Notes: generated from the letters alone by a model not told the origin. A stretch of 64,000 bases of DNA from Streptomyces sp. CB02400 (GCF_001905725.1 NZ_LIWB01000023.1:1-64000); one strand, 5' to 3'; counted from the stretch's first letter, positions 25,363 through 35,009 are shown. Program-made: numbers and translations.

Positions 25363-26378
25363 GCGGTGCCTCCGTAAAGGGCGGGGCGGGGCTTCATGTC
25401 CACGGTGACGACGGCGGAGTGGGACTCGAGCGAGCGGACCGCGGCGTCGGTGATCACCGTGGCGGCGTAGCCGTCCCAGGCGGACGGGCCGGTGGGCTCC
25501 GTCCCGTCCGCCACCGAGGCGGTCCACTCGCGGAACTCGGTGTCGAAGGCGTCCTTGAAACGGTCCTTCCAGTCCTGGAGCACCACGGTGCCGTGCCGGC
25601 CCGCGGCGCGGACCCCGACACCGGCCGGGTCGGGCAGCCGCACCAGGCCCGACTCGCCGACGGTCTCGCACTGGATGTCGTAGCCGTACTGGCAGTTGAC
25701 GAAGACCTCCAGGTCGATGCGGACGCCGCTCGCGGTCTCGAAGAGCATGAGCTGCGGGTCCTTCAGGTGCGCGAACCGCTTCGCCGTGGAGCGCGGTGTG
25801 ATCACCTGCGCCGAGACGATCTCGTCGTCCAGGAGCCAGCGCAGGACGTCGATCTCGTGCACGGCCGTGTCCTGGGCCGCCATGGCCGAGGTGTACGACT
25901 CGGGGACGGTCGGGTTGCGGTGCGCGCAGTGCACGAGCAGGGGGGCGCCGATGCCGCCGGCGGTGACGACCTCCTTCATCTGCCGGTATCCGGCGTCGAA
26001 GCGGCGCATGAAGCCGACCTGGACCAGGCGGCGTCCGTGGGCGCGTTCGGCTTCGACGATGCGCAGACAGTCCGCGGCGGTGGTGGCCAGCGGTTTCTCG
26101 CAGAAGACAGGCTTGCCGGCCGCGACGGCGCCGAGGACGTGTTCGGCGTGGGTGGGGCCCCAGGAGGTGACGAGGACGGCGTCCACGTCGGGTGAGCCGA
26201 TCAGCTCGGCCCCGGTGGGCAGCGCGGTGGCACCGCAGCGGGCCGCGACCTCGGCGGCGCGGGCCGCGTCGATGTCGGTGACGGCGCTGACCCGGGCGCC
26301 GGTGACGACGTCGGTGAGCCGCCGGATGTGGTCCTGGCCGATCATTCCGGCGCCGATGACGCCTACGCGTACAGTCAT
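25359..26378 (-). CDS. iolG: myo-Inositol 2-dehydrogenase
   Basis: 339 residues, Gfo/Idh/MocA family. N-terminal Rossmann GVIGAGMIGQDHI, then CEKPLATT with the catalytic Lys, GFMRRFDAGYRQ, and HEIDVLRWLLDD with the conserved Asp-x3-His-type catalytic segment. It oxidises myo-inositol to 2-keto-myo-inositol (scyllo-inosose) with NAD+, the first step of the pathway. ATG 26378 follows GAAGGG. It lies 47 bases after iolT and is coupled to iolH. Confidence 0.92.
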   Translation of the reverse strand: MTVRVGVIGAGMIGQDHIRRLTDVVTGARVSAVTDIDAARAAEVAARCGATALPTGAELIGSPDVDAVLVTSWGPTHAEHVLGAVAAGKPVFCEKPLATTAADCLRIVEAERAHGRRLVQVGFMRRFDAGYRQMKEVVTAGGIGAPLLVHCAHRNPTVPESYTSAMAAQDTAVHEIDVLRWLLDDEIVSAQVITPRSTAKRFAHLKDPQLMLFETASGVRIDLEVFVNCQYGYDIQCETVGESGLVRLPDPAGVGVRAAGRHGTVVLQDWKDRFKDAFDTEFREWTASVADGTEPTGPSAWDGYAATVITDAAVRSLESHSAVVTVDMKPRPALYGGTA

Positions 26379-26425
26379 GGGTTGACCCTTCGTGGCCCGT
26401 GGTCGGGCCATCGGTGGTGGGGAGT

Positions 26426-27850
26426 TCAGGAGAATCGGGCGCGCAGTTCCGCTTCGAGGGTCTCGAGCGTGCGGCCCTTGGTCTCGGGCACGTACCGCTT
26501 CACGAACGCGAGGGAGAACAGGCCGGCCACCGCGAACAGGAAGAAGGTGGCGGAGACGCCGACGCCGGAGACCAGGGACGGGAAGACCAGGCCGATGGCG
26601 AAGTTCGTCAGCCAGAGCACCACCGCCGCGATGCCCATGCCGAAGGCGCGCATCCGGGTCGGGAAGATCTCCGACAGCATCAGCCAGGTCACCGGGGAGA
26701 TCGCGCCCTGCTGGAAGGCGAGGAAGGTGACGGTCATGGCGAGCACGGCGAACGCCCGGCCGGCCCCCTCCGGGAGCGTCAGTGAGAAGACCCCGATCAG
26801 CAGCAGGGCGCCGGTGGTGCCCAGGAGACCCGTCATCAGCATCGGGCGGCGCGGTACGCGGCCCAGCAGCCAGATGCCGACGAAGGTGGCGACGACCGAG
26901 ATGACGCCGTTGGCGACGTTCGCCGTCAGGGCGCTGTCCGAGGCGAGACCCGCGTCGGTGAGGATCTGCGTGCCGTAGTACATGATCGTGTTGACGCCGG
27001 TGAGCTGCTGCACGATCGCGATGCCGAAGCCGACGAACATCAGTCTGCGCAGCCACGGCGTGGCGCGCATGTCCCGCCAGCCGCCCAGCCTCTGCCGCTC
27101 GTCCTCGACGGCCTGGGCGGAGACCTCGTCGAGTTCGGCCCGGGCCCGTGCCTCGGCCCTGACCTGCCGGAGCACGGCGAGCGCCTCGCCGGAGCGGCCC
27201 CGGGAGGCCAGCCAGCGGGGGCTCTCCGGCATCACCAGCATCCCGAACCACAGGACGACGGCCGGGAGCGTCGCGATGACCAGCATGTAGCGCCAGACAC
27301 CGTCGGACTCGCCGCCCACCCGGGCGATGACCGCGTTGCAGGTGAAGGCGAGCAGCTGACCGCTGACGATCATGAGTTCGTTACGGGTGACCAGGGCGCC
27401 CCTGCGTTCGGCGGGTGACACCTCCGCCAGGTAGACGGGCACGGTCACCGACGCCCCGCCGACCGCGAGCCCGAGCAGGAACCGCGCCGCGATCATGGCC
27501 TCGGTGGTGGGGGCCAGGGTGCAGCCGAGCGCCCCGACGAAGAAGAGCACGGCGAGCAGGAGGATGGTGCGCCGGCGCCCGCGGGCGTCGGACAGCCGGC
27601 CGCCGGCGACGGCGCCGAGGGCCGCTCCGAGCAGCAGCGAGCTGGTGACCATGCCCTCGGTGACGGGGGTGAGACCGAGGTCGTCGGTCATGTACGGCAG
27701 GGCGCCGTTGATGACGCCGGTGTCGTAGCCGAAGAGGAGTCCGCCGAAGGTGGCGATGAGGGTGATGACCCGCAGTCGGCGGTTGACCGGCCCGGACGGG
27801 GCGTCGGTGGTCGTGGGTGGTGCCGTGGTCGCGTCGTCCTTGACGTCCAT
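26426..27850 (-). CDS. iolT: MFS inositol/sugar:proton symporter
   Basis: 474 residues with 12 predicted membrane helices. Sugar-porter signatures: FGGLLFGYDTGVINGALP, GRLSDARGRRR, RFLLGLAVGGASVTVPVYLAE, PESPRWLASRGR, QQLTGVNTIMYYGT and VPETKGRTLETLE. This is the IolT/AraE-like subfamily. It imports myo-inositol for the surrounding enzymes (inference from context). ATG 27850 follows GGAGG, nine bases after the iolE stop. Confidence 0.92.
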   Translation of the reverse strand: MDVKDDATTAPPTTTDAPSGPVNRRLRVITLIATFGGLLFGYDTGVINGALPYMTDDLGLTPVTEGMVTSSLLLGAALGAVAGGRLSDARGRRRTILLLAVLFFVGALGCTLAPTTEAMIAARFLLGLAVGGASVTVPVYLAEVSPAERRGALVTRNELMIVSGQLLAFTCNAVIARVGGESDGVWRYMLVIATLPAVVLWFGMLVMPESPRWLASRGRSGEALAVLRQVRAEARARAELDEVSAQAVEDERQRLGGWRDMRATPWLRRLMFVGFGIAIVQQLTGVNTIMYYGTQILTDAGLASDSALTANVANGVISVVATFVGIWLLGRVPRRPMLMTGLLGTTGALLLIGVFSLTLPEGAGRAFAVLAMTVTFLAFQQGAISPVTWLMLSEIFPTRMRAFGMGIAAVVLWLTNFAIGLVFPSLVSGVGVSATFFLFAVAGLFSLAFVKRYVPETKGRTLETLEAELRARFS

Positions 27851-27859
27851 GGCGGCCTC

Positions 27860-28810
27860 CTACCGGGAGTGGTTCGGGCGTCGGGTTCCGGTGAGGCCGC
27901 AGCCGGCCAGGTGCTCCCGGGTGGCCACCGCGATGGGCAGCGGCACCTCGGGCGCGCACGGGTACAGGTCCTGCTCGACGATGACGAACAACTCGGCGTC
28001 CAGCAGGGACAGTTCGGCGATGACGTCGCCCGGGTCCGGTACCCCCGCGGGCGGTGAGACACAGACGCCGCGCTTCACGGCCTCGCCGAACGACAGGTCC
28101 TCGGCGGCGACCTGCGCGAGCACCTCCGGGTCCATCTGCTTGATGTGGACGTAGCCGACGCGCTCGCCGAAACGGCGGATCAGGTCGAGGTTGTCACCGC
28201 CCCCGTAGGCGACGTGCCCGGTGTCCAGGCAGAGGTTCGTGTACCGGCTGTCGGACTCGTTCAGCAGCCGCTCGATCTCGGGCTGGGTCTGGATGTGGCT
28301 GTCGGCGTGCGGGTGCAGCACGAGCCGCACGTCGTACTCGTCGAGCAGCAGCCTGCCCAGCCGGTCGGCGGCCCGGCCGAAGCCCGCCCACTGCTCGGCG
28401 GTCAGCTCGGGCGGTTCGGTGTACGCGCCGGTCCTCTCGTCCCGGTACATGGGCGGGATGAGGACCAGGTGGTGGGCGCCGGCCGCGGCGGTCAGCGCGG
28501 CGACCTGCCGGACGTGGGCGAGCATGTCGTCCCACGCCTCGGGGCGGTGCAGCGCGCCGAACGCGGTGCCGCCGGAGACCTTCAGGCCGCGCACGGCCAG
28601 CTCCTCGGCGAGGACGGCGGGTTCGGTGGGGAGGTAGCCGTAGGGGCCGAGTTCCAGCCACTCGTAGCCGGCCCGGGCCAGCTCGTCGAGGAACAGGGTG
28701 TACGGGACCTGGTGTGCGTCCTCGGGGAACCAGACGCCCCAGGAGTCGGGGGCGGAGCCGAGGCACAGGTTGCCCGCGACGATGCGCGGGGAGGATGGCG
28801 CCGTTGCCAT
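27860..28810 (-). CDS. iolE: Inosose dehydratase-type TIM-barrel protein
   Basis: 316 residues. SAPDSWGVWFPED at the N-terminus is the signature of actinobacterial IolE; LHPHADSHIQT, LCLDTGHVAYGGGD, YVHIKQMDP and FVIVEQDLY supply the metal-site Glu/Asp/His residues. It dehydrates 2-keto-myo-inositol to the cyclohexanetrione precursor hydrolysed by IolD. ATG 28810 follows AGGAGA. Iso-functional IolI-type isomerases have the same fold, but gene order supports IolE. Confidence 0.85.
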   Translation of the reverse strand: MATAPSSPRIVAGNLCLGSAPDSWGVWFPEDAHQVPYTLFLDELARAGYEWLELGPYGYLPTEPAVLAEELAVRGLKVSGGTAFGALHRPEAWDDMLAHVRQVAALTAAAGAHHLVLIPPMYRDERTGAYTEPPELTAEQWAGFGRAADRLGRLLLDEYDVRLVLHPHADSHIQTQPEIERLLNESDSRYTNLCLDTGHVAYGGGDNLDLIRRFGERVGYVHIKQMDPEVLAQVAAEDLSFGEAVKRGVCVSPPAGVPDPGDVIAELSLLDAELFVIVEQDLYPCAPEVPLPIAVATREHLAGCGLTGTRRPNHSR

Positions 28811-28834
28811 GGTGTCTCCTCTGGAGTGGGCGTT

Positions 28835-30325
28835 TCAGCTGGAGGTGGGGAAGGTGAATCCCGCGGCGACCTGCTGGGCCGGCCGGGGCCAGCGGCTGGT
28901 GACGACCTTCGGGCGGGTGTAGAAGCGCACGCCCTCGGGACCGTGGATCGGGGAGTCGCCGATGAGCGAGTCCTTCCAGCCGCCGAACGAGTAGTACGAC
29001 ATGGGGACGGGCACCGGCACGTTGATGCCGATCATGCCGACGTCGACGCCGCGCTCGAAGCGGCGGGCGGCCTCGCCCGAGTCGGTGAACAGGGCGGTGC
29101 CGTTCCCGTACGGGTTGGCGTTGATCAGCGCGATCGCCTCGTCGAGGGTGTCGACGCGGACGACGGCGAGGACGGGCCCGAACAACTCCTCCTGGTACGC
29201 GTCCATCTCGGCCGTGACGTGGTCGAGCAGCGACGGGCCGGTGAAGAAGCCGCCCTCGTACCCGTCGACCTTGAGGCCGCGGCCGTCGACGACGACGGTG
29301 GCGCCCTGGGCGGCGGCGGTGCCGACCGCGTTCTCGACCCGCTCCCGGGCCGCCTCGGTGACGAGGGGGCCCATCTCGGTGCCGGCGGCGTCCCCGGGGC
29401 CGACCTTCACCTCGTTCGCCTTGCGTTCGAGGATCTCGACGAGCCGGTCGGCCGCGTCTCCCACGGCGACGGCGACGGAGATGGCCATGCACCGCTCGCC
29501 CGCGGAGCCGTACGCGCCCGCCGTGATGTGGTTGGCGGCGAACTCCAGGTCGGCGTCGGGCAGGACGACCGCGTGGTTCTTCGCGCCGCCCAGGGCCTGG
29601 ACGCGCTTGCCGGCGGCGGTGGCCCGCTCGTGCACGTACTTGGCGATCGGGGTGGAGCCGACGAAGGACACGGCCCTGACACCGGGGTGGTCGAGGAGGG
29701 CGTCGACGGCGTCCTTGCCGCCGTGCACGACGTTGAACACACCGTCGGGCAGTCCGGCCTCGCGGTAGAGGCCGGCGACGAAGTTCGCGGCGGAGGGGTC
29801 GCGTTCGCTGGGCTTGAGGATGAAGGTGTTGCCGGTGGCGATGGCGATGGGGTGCATCCACAGCGGCACCATCGCCGGGAAGTTGAAGGGGGTGATGCCC
29901 GCGACCACGCCGAGCGGCCGGCGGAAGTCGCGCACGTCCACGCCGCGCGAGACCTGGTCGGAGAAGCCGCCCTTGAGCACGTCGCCGAGTCCGCAGGCGA
30001 ACTCGACGACCTCCCGGCCGCGGACGATCTCGCCGCGCGCGTCGTCGACCGTCTTGCCGTGCTCGGCGGAGATGATCCGGGCCAGCTCCTCCTCGTGTTC
30101 GGCCAGGAGCTGCCGGAAGGCGAACATGACCTGGGTGCGCTGGGTGAGGGACGACTCCGACCAGGTGTCGAAGGCGCGGGCGGCGGCCGTGACCGCGGCG
30201 TCGACCTCGGGGGCGCCGCCCAGGGCCACCCGGGCCTGCTCCTGTCCGGTGGCCGGGTCGAACACGGGGGCGGACTGGCCGCCGGGGACCGACGAGCCGT
30301 CGATCCAGTGCGGGATGAGCTTCAC
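28835..30325 (-). CDS. iolA: Methylmalonate/malonate-semialdehyde dehydrogenase (CoA-acylating)
   Basis: 496 residues of the MMSDH branch of aldehyde dehydrogenases: GITPFNFPAMVPLWM, FILKPSERDPS, FVGSTPIAKYVHE, ALGGAKNHAVV (the branch-specific replacement of the general-base Glu), GERCMAISVAV with the catalytic Cys, and FGGWKDSLIGD. It converts malonate semialdehyde to acetyl-CoA and CO2 with NAD+ and CoA, the last inositol step. GTG 30325 follows GGAG, 21 bases after the iolD stop. Confidence 0.93.
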   Translation of the reverse strand: MKLIPHWIDGSSVPGGQSAPVFDPATGQEQARVALGGAPEVDAAVTAAARAFDTWSESSLTQRTQVMFAFRQLLAEHEEELARIISAEHGKTVDDARGEIVRGREVVEFACGLGDVLKGGFSDQVSRGVDVRDFRRPLGVVAGITPFNFPAMVPLWMHPIAIATGNTFILKPSERDPSAANFVAGLYREAGLPDGVFNVVHGGKDAVDALLDHPGVRAVSFVGSTPIAKYVHERATAAGKRVQALGGAKNHAVVLPDADLEFAANHITAGAYGSAGERCMAISVAVAVGDAADRLVEILERKANEVKVGPGDAAGTEMGPLVTEAARERVENAVGTAAAQGATVVVDGRGLKVDGYEGGFFTGPSLLDHVTAEMDAYQEELFGPVLAVVRVDTLDEAIALINANPYGNGTALFTDSGEAARRFERGVDVGMIGINVPVPVPMSYYSFGGWKDSLIGDSPIHGPEGVRFYTRPKVVTSRWPRPAQQVAAGFTFPTSS

Positions 30326-30346
30326 GTGAGTGGTTCTCCGATTCCG

Positions 30347-32224
30347 TTACAGGTAGTGGCGCTGGTTCTGCTTGTGCGCGGCGTACGTCTCGTGGGCGGC
30401 GCGGGTGGAGTCGAGGGCGGAGACCTCGCTGACGGGCACGTCCCACCAGCCGTGGCCGGGCGGGTTGGGGCCGTACAGGTCGGTCTCGACGTGTACGACG
30501 GTGGTGCGGTCGGCGGCCTTCGCCTTCTCCATCGCGGCGCGGAACCCGTCGACGGTGGTCGCGTGCAGGACGTCCGCGCCGAGCGAGGCGGCGTTGGCGG
30601 CCAGGTCGACGGGGAGGACGTCGCCGTCGAGCAGCCCGGAGTCGCCGCTGCGGTAGCGGTACTTGGTGCCGAACCGCTGCGAGCCGAGGGACTCCGACAG
30701 CGAGCCGATGGAGGCGAAGCCGTGGTTCTGGACGAGGACGACGACGACCTTCAGCCCTTCGGAGACCATGGTGACGATCTCCTGGGCCATCATCAGGTAG
30801 GAGCCGTCCCCGACCAGGACGACGACCTCACGGCTCGGGTCGGCCATCTTCGCGCCGACGCCGGCGGCGACCTCGTACCCCATGCAGGAGTACGCGTACT
30901 CGACGTGGTACGCCTTGGGGTCGCGGGCCCGCCAGAGCTGCTGGAGGTCGCCGGGCATCGAGCCGGCCGCGTTGATGACCACCGCCCGGTCGTCCAGGAC
31001 GTCGTTGAGAGCGCCGAGGATCTCGGTCTGGGCGGGCAGCGGGCCGTGGCCGACGGTGAAGCAGCCCTCCTCGATCTCCCGGTTGCGGGCGATGAGCCGG
31101 CGGGTGGCGGCCCGGTACTCCGGCGTCACCTCCCAGTCGCCGAGCGCCGCCGCGAGCGCCTCGACGCCGAGACGGGCGTCGGCCACCAGGGGCTCGGCGG
31201 AGTGCTTGACGGCGTCGAGGCGGGCCACGTTGAGGTTGACGAAGGCGACGTCGGGGTTGCCGAAGACGGTGTGGCTGGCGGTGGTGAAGTCCGAGTAGCG
31301 GGTGCCGATGCCGAGGACGACGTCGGCGTCCTTCGCCAGCTCGTTGGCGGCGTACGCGCCGGTGGAGCCGATGCCGCCGACCGCGCACGGGTGGTCCCAG
31401 GCCACCGCGCCCTTGCCGGCGTGGGTGTCGGCGACCGGGATGCCGGTGGCCTCGGCGAAGGCCCGCAGCGCCGTCTCCGCCCCCGAGTACACGGCGCCGC
31501 CGCCGGCAACGATCAGCGGCTTCTGCGCGTTGCGCAGCAGGGCGGCGGCCCGCTCCACGGCGGCCGGTTCCGGCACCGGGCGGCCGACGTGCCACACCCG
31601 GCGGCGGAAGAAGGAGACGGGCCAGTCGTACGCCTCCGCCTGCACGTCCTGCGGCAGCGCGAGGGTGACCGCGCCGGTCTCCGCCGGGTCGGTCAGCACC
31701 CGCATCGCCGCGAGCGCCGCCGGGACGAGCTGTTCGGGCCGGGTGATCCGGTCGAAGTACTTCGAGACGGAGCGGAAGGCGTCGTTGACGGTGACGTCGC
31801 CGCCCCGCGTGTCCTCCAGCTGCTGGAGCACCGGGTCGGCGGCCCGGGTGGCGAACATGTCCGAGGGCAGCAGCAGCACCGGGATGCGGTTGGTGGTGGC
31901 CAGCGCCGCACCGGTGATCATGTTGGTGGAGCCGGGTCCGGTGGACGCGGTGCAGGCGAAGGCGGACAGCCGGTCGCGCATCTTGGCGTAGGCGACCGCG
32001 GCGTGCACCATGCCCTGCTCGTTGCGGGCCAGGTAGTAGGGCAGGTCGGCCTCGCCGGTGGTGGCGGCCTGCAGCAGCGCCTGTCCGATCCCGGCCACGT
32101 TGCCGTGCCCGAAGATGCCCCAGGCGCCGGGGATCAGCCGCTGTTCCCGGCCGTCGCGCTCGCTGTACTGCTGGGCGAGGAAGCGCACCAGCGCCTGCGC
32201 GGTGGTGAGTCGTACGGTGTTCAT
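30347..32224 (-). CDS. iolD: 3D-(3,5/4)-trihydroxycyclohexane-1,2-dione hydrolase
   Basis: 625-residue thiamin diphosphate enzyme. The N-terminal domain holds GIFGHGNVAGIG and YLARNEQGMVHAA (the conserved Glu that activates ThDP); CTASTGPGSTNMITGAA; a central domain; and a C-terminal ThDP/Mg motif GDGSYLMMAQE ... VQNHGFASIGSLSES. It opens the inositol ring to 5-deoxy-glucuronate. ATG 32224 overlaps the iolB stop by four bases (ATGA). Confidence 0.95.
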   Translation of the reverse strand: MNTVRLTTAQALVRFLAQQYSERDGREQRLIPGAWGIFGHGNVAGIGQALLQAATTGEADLPYYLARNEQGMVHAAVAYAKMRDRLSAFACTASTGPGSTNMITGAALATTNRIPVLLLPSDMFATRAADPVLQQLEDTRGGDVTVNDAFRSVSKYFDRITRPEQLVPAALAAMRVLTDPAETGAVTLALPQDVQAEAYDWPVSFFRRRVWHVGRPVPEPAAVERAAALLRNAQKPLIVAGGGAVYSGAETALRAFAEATGIPVADTHAGKGAVAWDHPCAVGGIGSTGAYAANELAKDADVVLGIGTRYSDFTTASHTVFGNPDVAFVNLNVARLDAVKHSAEPLVADARLGVEALAAALGDWEVTPEYRAATRRLIARNREIEEGCFTVGHGPLPAQTEILGALNDVLDDRAVVINAAGSMPGDLQQLWRARDPKAYHVEYAYSCMGYEVAAGVGAKMADPSREVVVLVGDGSYLMMAQEIVTMVSEGLKVVVVLVQNHGFASIGSLSESLGSQRFGTKYRYRSGDSGLLDGDVLPVDLAANAASLGADVLHATTVDGFRAAMEKAKAADRTTVVHVETDLYGPNPPGHGWWDVPVSEVSALDSTRAAHETYAAHKQNQRHYL

Positions 32225-33117
32225 CGCGTCCTGTTCCCTCCGAAGGGCAGCCGGTCGTCGACGTCCTGCTGCTCCCAGGTGGAGCGCACCCAGCCGTGGG
32301 CGGGGTCGTCGCAGATCAGCCAGGCCCGGTCCTGACCGGGGCCGGCCATGACGTTGAGGTAGTAGAGGTCGTATCCGGGGGCGGCGACGGAGGGGCCGTG
32401 CCAGCCGTGCGGGATCAGGACGGTGTCGCCGGAGCGGACCTCGGCGAGCACGTCGATCGGCCGGTCCTCGGTGCCGTACACCCGCTGGTAGCCGAAGGCG
32501 TCGGCTCCGCCCGCGACCTCGAAGTAGTAGATCTCCTCCAGCTCCGACTCCACGGCGATGCCGTGCTCGTCGGTGCGGGCCTCGTCGTGCTTGTGCGGCG
32601 GGTAGGAGGACCAGTTGCCGCCGGGGGTGAGGACCTCGCAGACCAGCAGATGGTCGGCGTCGAAGGTGCCCGGCAGGCAGTAGTTGTTGACCTGGCGGGA
32701 GCAGGCGCCGGCGCCGCGCAGCTCGACGGGCACGTCCTCCTTGCGCCCGTACCGGGCCGGGAGGCCGCTCCGCCCGGTACGGGCGGAGGGCAGCGCGAAA
32801 CGTCCCCCGTGCGCGCTGCTGACGACGGCCTCCGACGCCCGGGGCAGGTACGCGAAGTCGGTGGCCGAGGTGAACACGTCCGTGCGGCCGTCGAGTTCGA
32901 AGGCCCGGCCGGCGACGGTGACGGTGCAGCCGCCGGACAGCGGCAGGACCAGGAACTCGGACTCCCCGGTGGACAGGGCGTGCGCCTCCCCCGGCGCCAG
33001 GGTGAGCACCCTGAGCCCGGAGTGTCCCCAGCCGGCCGACTCCGGTGTGACCAGGAGGTCGTAGGGGCCCTCGGCCGCGGTGCCCGCGGGCAGGTGGTAC
33101 TCGCTCGTCGTGCTCAC
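32221..33117 (-). CDS. iolB: 5-Deoxy-glucuronate isomerase
   Basis: 298-residue double cupin of the KduI/IolB family. GAGACSRQVNNYC, SSYPPHKHDEARTDEHG (metal His residues), EEIYYFEV and IPHGWHGPSVAAPGYDLYYLNVM are IolB hallmarks. It isomerises 5-deoxy-glucuronate to 2-deoxy-5-keto-gluconate. GTG 33117 overlaps the upstream aldolase-like stop by four bases. Confidence 0.93.
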   Translation of the reverse strand: MSTTSEYHLPAGTAAEGPYDLLVTPESAGWGHSGLRVLTLAPGEAHALSTGESEFLVLPLSGGCTVTVAGRAFELDGRTDVFTSATDFAYLPRASEAVVSSAHGGRFALPSARTGRSGLPARYGRKEDVPVELRGAGACSRQVNNYCLPGTFDADHLLVCEVLTPGGNWSSYPPHKHDEARTDEHGIAVESELEEIYYFEVAGGADAFGYQRVYGTEDRPIDVLAEVRSGDTVLIPHGWHGPSVAAPGYDLYYLNVMAGPGQDRAWLICDDPAHGWVRSTWEQQDVDDRLPFGGNRTR

Positions 33118-33998
33118 AGCAGGCTCACCGCCCGGTCCACGGCGCCGGCGACGTCGCCGTCCGAGGGGTAGAGCAGCGAACGGCCCACGGTCAGGCCCTG
33201 CGCGGTCGGACACTTCAGCGCCCTGCCCCAGGAGGCGAACGCCGCACCGGGGTCCTTCACCTCACCGCCCAGCAGCACCGCGGGCAGCGTCGAGGAGGCC
33301 AGCACCCGCTCCATGTCCTCGACGACCGGCAGCTTCAGCCAGGTGTAGGCGGTACGGCGGCCGAGACCCGAGGCGATCGTGACCGACTTGATGACGGCGT
33401 CGGGAGAGAGGTCGTTGCGGACGCGCCCGTCGTGCCACCCGGACAGGAAGGGCTCGACCATGGCGATCAGCCGGCGGTCGTTCAGCTCGTCCACGGCGTG
33501 GGCGGTGTTCTCCAGGGCGGACGGCGTCGCCGGGTCGTCCAGGGCGATACGGGTGAGCATCTTGCCGCCGTCGAAGCCCATCGCCGCGATGGTCTCGGCG
33601 TCGTACCCGGTGAACCGGTCGTCGATCTCGAAGACGGAACCGGCGAGCCCGGCCCTGTTCATGGACCCGAAGACGCTCTTGCCGTCCAGGACACCGAGGA
33701 GCAGCAGGTCCTCCAGGATGTCGGCGGTGGCCAGGACCCCCGTGACGCCGGGGCGCTCCAGGGCCACGCACATGCGGTCCAGGAGTTCGAAGCGGTCGGC
33801 CATGGCGGACGGGTCGCCGCCCACGGCGTTGGCCCCGCGCGCCGGATGGTCGGCGGCGATGATCATCACCTTGCCGTGCTGCCCGAAGGGCGAGGTGGCC
33901 CTGACCCGGCGGGCGGCGGCGGCCGCGACGGCACCGGGGTCCTTCGCCCGGGTGTCCACGACCCGGCTCACGATGCGGTTCACGTGCTCAGGCCTCAC
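33114..33998 (-). CDS. Cgl0159-family (beta/alpha)8 aldolase-like protein of the inositol operon
   Basis: 294 residues resembling LacD/DhnA class I aldolases and Corynebacterium Cgl0159 of the inositol cluster. VMIIAADHPARGANAVG near residue 45, a Lys at YTWLKLPVVEDM that may form the Schiff base, and GEVKDPGAAFASW are visible. No iolJ is present elsewhere in the operon, so this is the best candidate for splitting 2-deoxy-5-keto-gluconate 6-phosphate into dihydroxyacetone phosphate and malonate semialdehyde (inference). GTG 33998 overlaps the end of iolC by 11 bases. Confidence 0.85.
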   Translation of the reverse strand: MRPEHVNRIVSRVVDTRAKDPGAVAAAAARRVRATSPFGQHGKVMIIAADHPARGANAVGGDPSAMADRFELLDRMCVALERPGVTGVLATADILEDLLLLGVLDGKSVFGSMNRAGLAGSVFEIDDRFTGYDAETIAAMGFDGGKMLTRIALDDPATPSALENTAHAVDELNDRRLIAMVEPFLSGWHDGRVRNDLSPDAVIKSVTIASGLGRRTAYTWLKLPVVEDMERVLASSTLPAVLLGGEVKDPGAAFASWGRALKCPTAQGLTVGRSLLYPSDGDVAGAVDRAVSLL

Positions 33999-34941
33999 GG
34001 CTCGCCCCCCGCAGCGCGGCTTCCACCTCGGACTCGGTGGGCATGGCGTCCGAGCAGGCCAGCCGGCTCGCGACGACGGCCCCGGCGGCGTTGGCGAACG
34101 TCACCGTACGGCGGGTGTCCCAGCCCGAGAGCAGCCCGTGGCAGAGCGCGCCGCCGAACGCGTCGCCGGCCCCGAGCCCGTTGACGACGTCCACCGGCAC
34201 CGGAGGTATCTCGGTCGCCGTCCCGTCCCGGTCCATGGCCAGGACGCCGCGCGGGCCCTGTTTCACGACGGCCAGTTCCACGCCCGCGGCGAGCAGCGCC
34301 TTCGCGGCGGCGTACGGCTCGTGTTCGCCGGTCGCCACCGCGCACTCGGCGAGGTTCCCGACCGCCACGGTGGCGTGGCGCAGCGCCTCGGCGTAGTGCG
34401 TACGCGCCTGCGCCGCGTCGGGCCAGAACATGGGACGCCAGTCGAGGTCGAAGACGGTGGTGCCCGACTTCGCGCGGTGCGCCAGCGCGTGCAGCGTCGC
34501 CGAACGACTGGGGTCCTCGCTCAGGCCGGTGCCGGTGAACCACAGGATGCGGGCGGCGGCCACCGCGTCCAGGTCCAGGTCGTCCGGCCGGATGTCCAGG
34601 TCGGGAGCCTTGGGGAGGCGGTAGAAGTACAGCGGGAAGTCGTCCGGCGGGAAGATCTCGCAGAAGGTGACCGGGGTCGGCGCGATGTCCGAGGTGCCGA
34701 CGAAACGGGTGTCGACGCCGTACCCGGTGAGCGCGGTGCGGACAAAGTCGCCGAACGGGTCGCGTCCGGTCTTGGTGACGACGGCGGCGCGGCGTCCGTG
34801 GCGGGCGGCGGCCACGGCGACGTTGGTCGGGCTGCCGCCCAGGTACTTGCCGAACGAGGTGACTTCGGCGAGTCCCACCCCGGTCTGGAGCGGATACACG
34901 TCCACTCCGACACGGCCCATGGTCAGCACTTCGAACGACAT
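33988..34941 (-). CDS. iolC: 5-Dehydro-2-deoxygluconokinase
   Basis: 317-residue PfkB/ribokinase family kinase. LTMGRVGVDVYPLQ, GKYLGGSPTNVAVAAARHG (first signature) and NGLGAGDAFGGALC (second signature with the catalytic Asp) are clear; DWRPMFWPD and GNLAECAVATGE are IolC-specific blocks. It phosphorylates 2-deoxy-5-keto-gluconate with ATP. ATG 34941 is preferred over the upstream frame because AAGGGA is well placed. First gene of the operon, divergent from the LacI-type regulator. Confidence 0.93.
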   Translation of the reverse strand: MSFEVLTMGRVGVDVYPLQTGVGLAEVTSFGKYLGGSPTNVAVAAARHGRRAAVVTKTGRDPFGDFVRTALTGYGVDTRFVGTSDIAPTPVTFCEIFPPDDFPLYFYRLPKAPDLDIRPDDLDLDAVAAARILWFTGTGLSEDPSRSATLHALAHRAKSGTTVFDLDWRPMFWPDAAQARTHYAEALRHATVAVGNLAECAVATGEHEPYAAAKALLAAGVELAVVKQGPRGVLAMDRDGTATEIPPVPVDVVNGLGAGDAFGGALCHGLLSGWDTRRTVTFANAAGAVVASRLACSDAMPTESEVEAALRGASREA

Positions 34942-35009
34942 CAGGCTGGGGTCCCTTCGTTCCGGGATACCGGAGTTGCACACAGGAAACAGGTGAGGAA
35001 GAGGTACTG

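Noticed and set aside
28145..32335. A 1396-codon open reading frame on the plus strand antisense to iolE, iolA and iolD
   Set aside because: It is a G+C-bias artefact: the translation is Gly/Val/Asp/Arg-rich without any domain, while the minus strand carries well-known enzymes in this interval.
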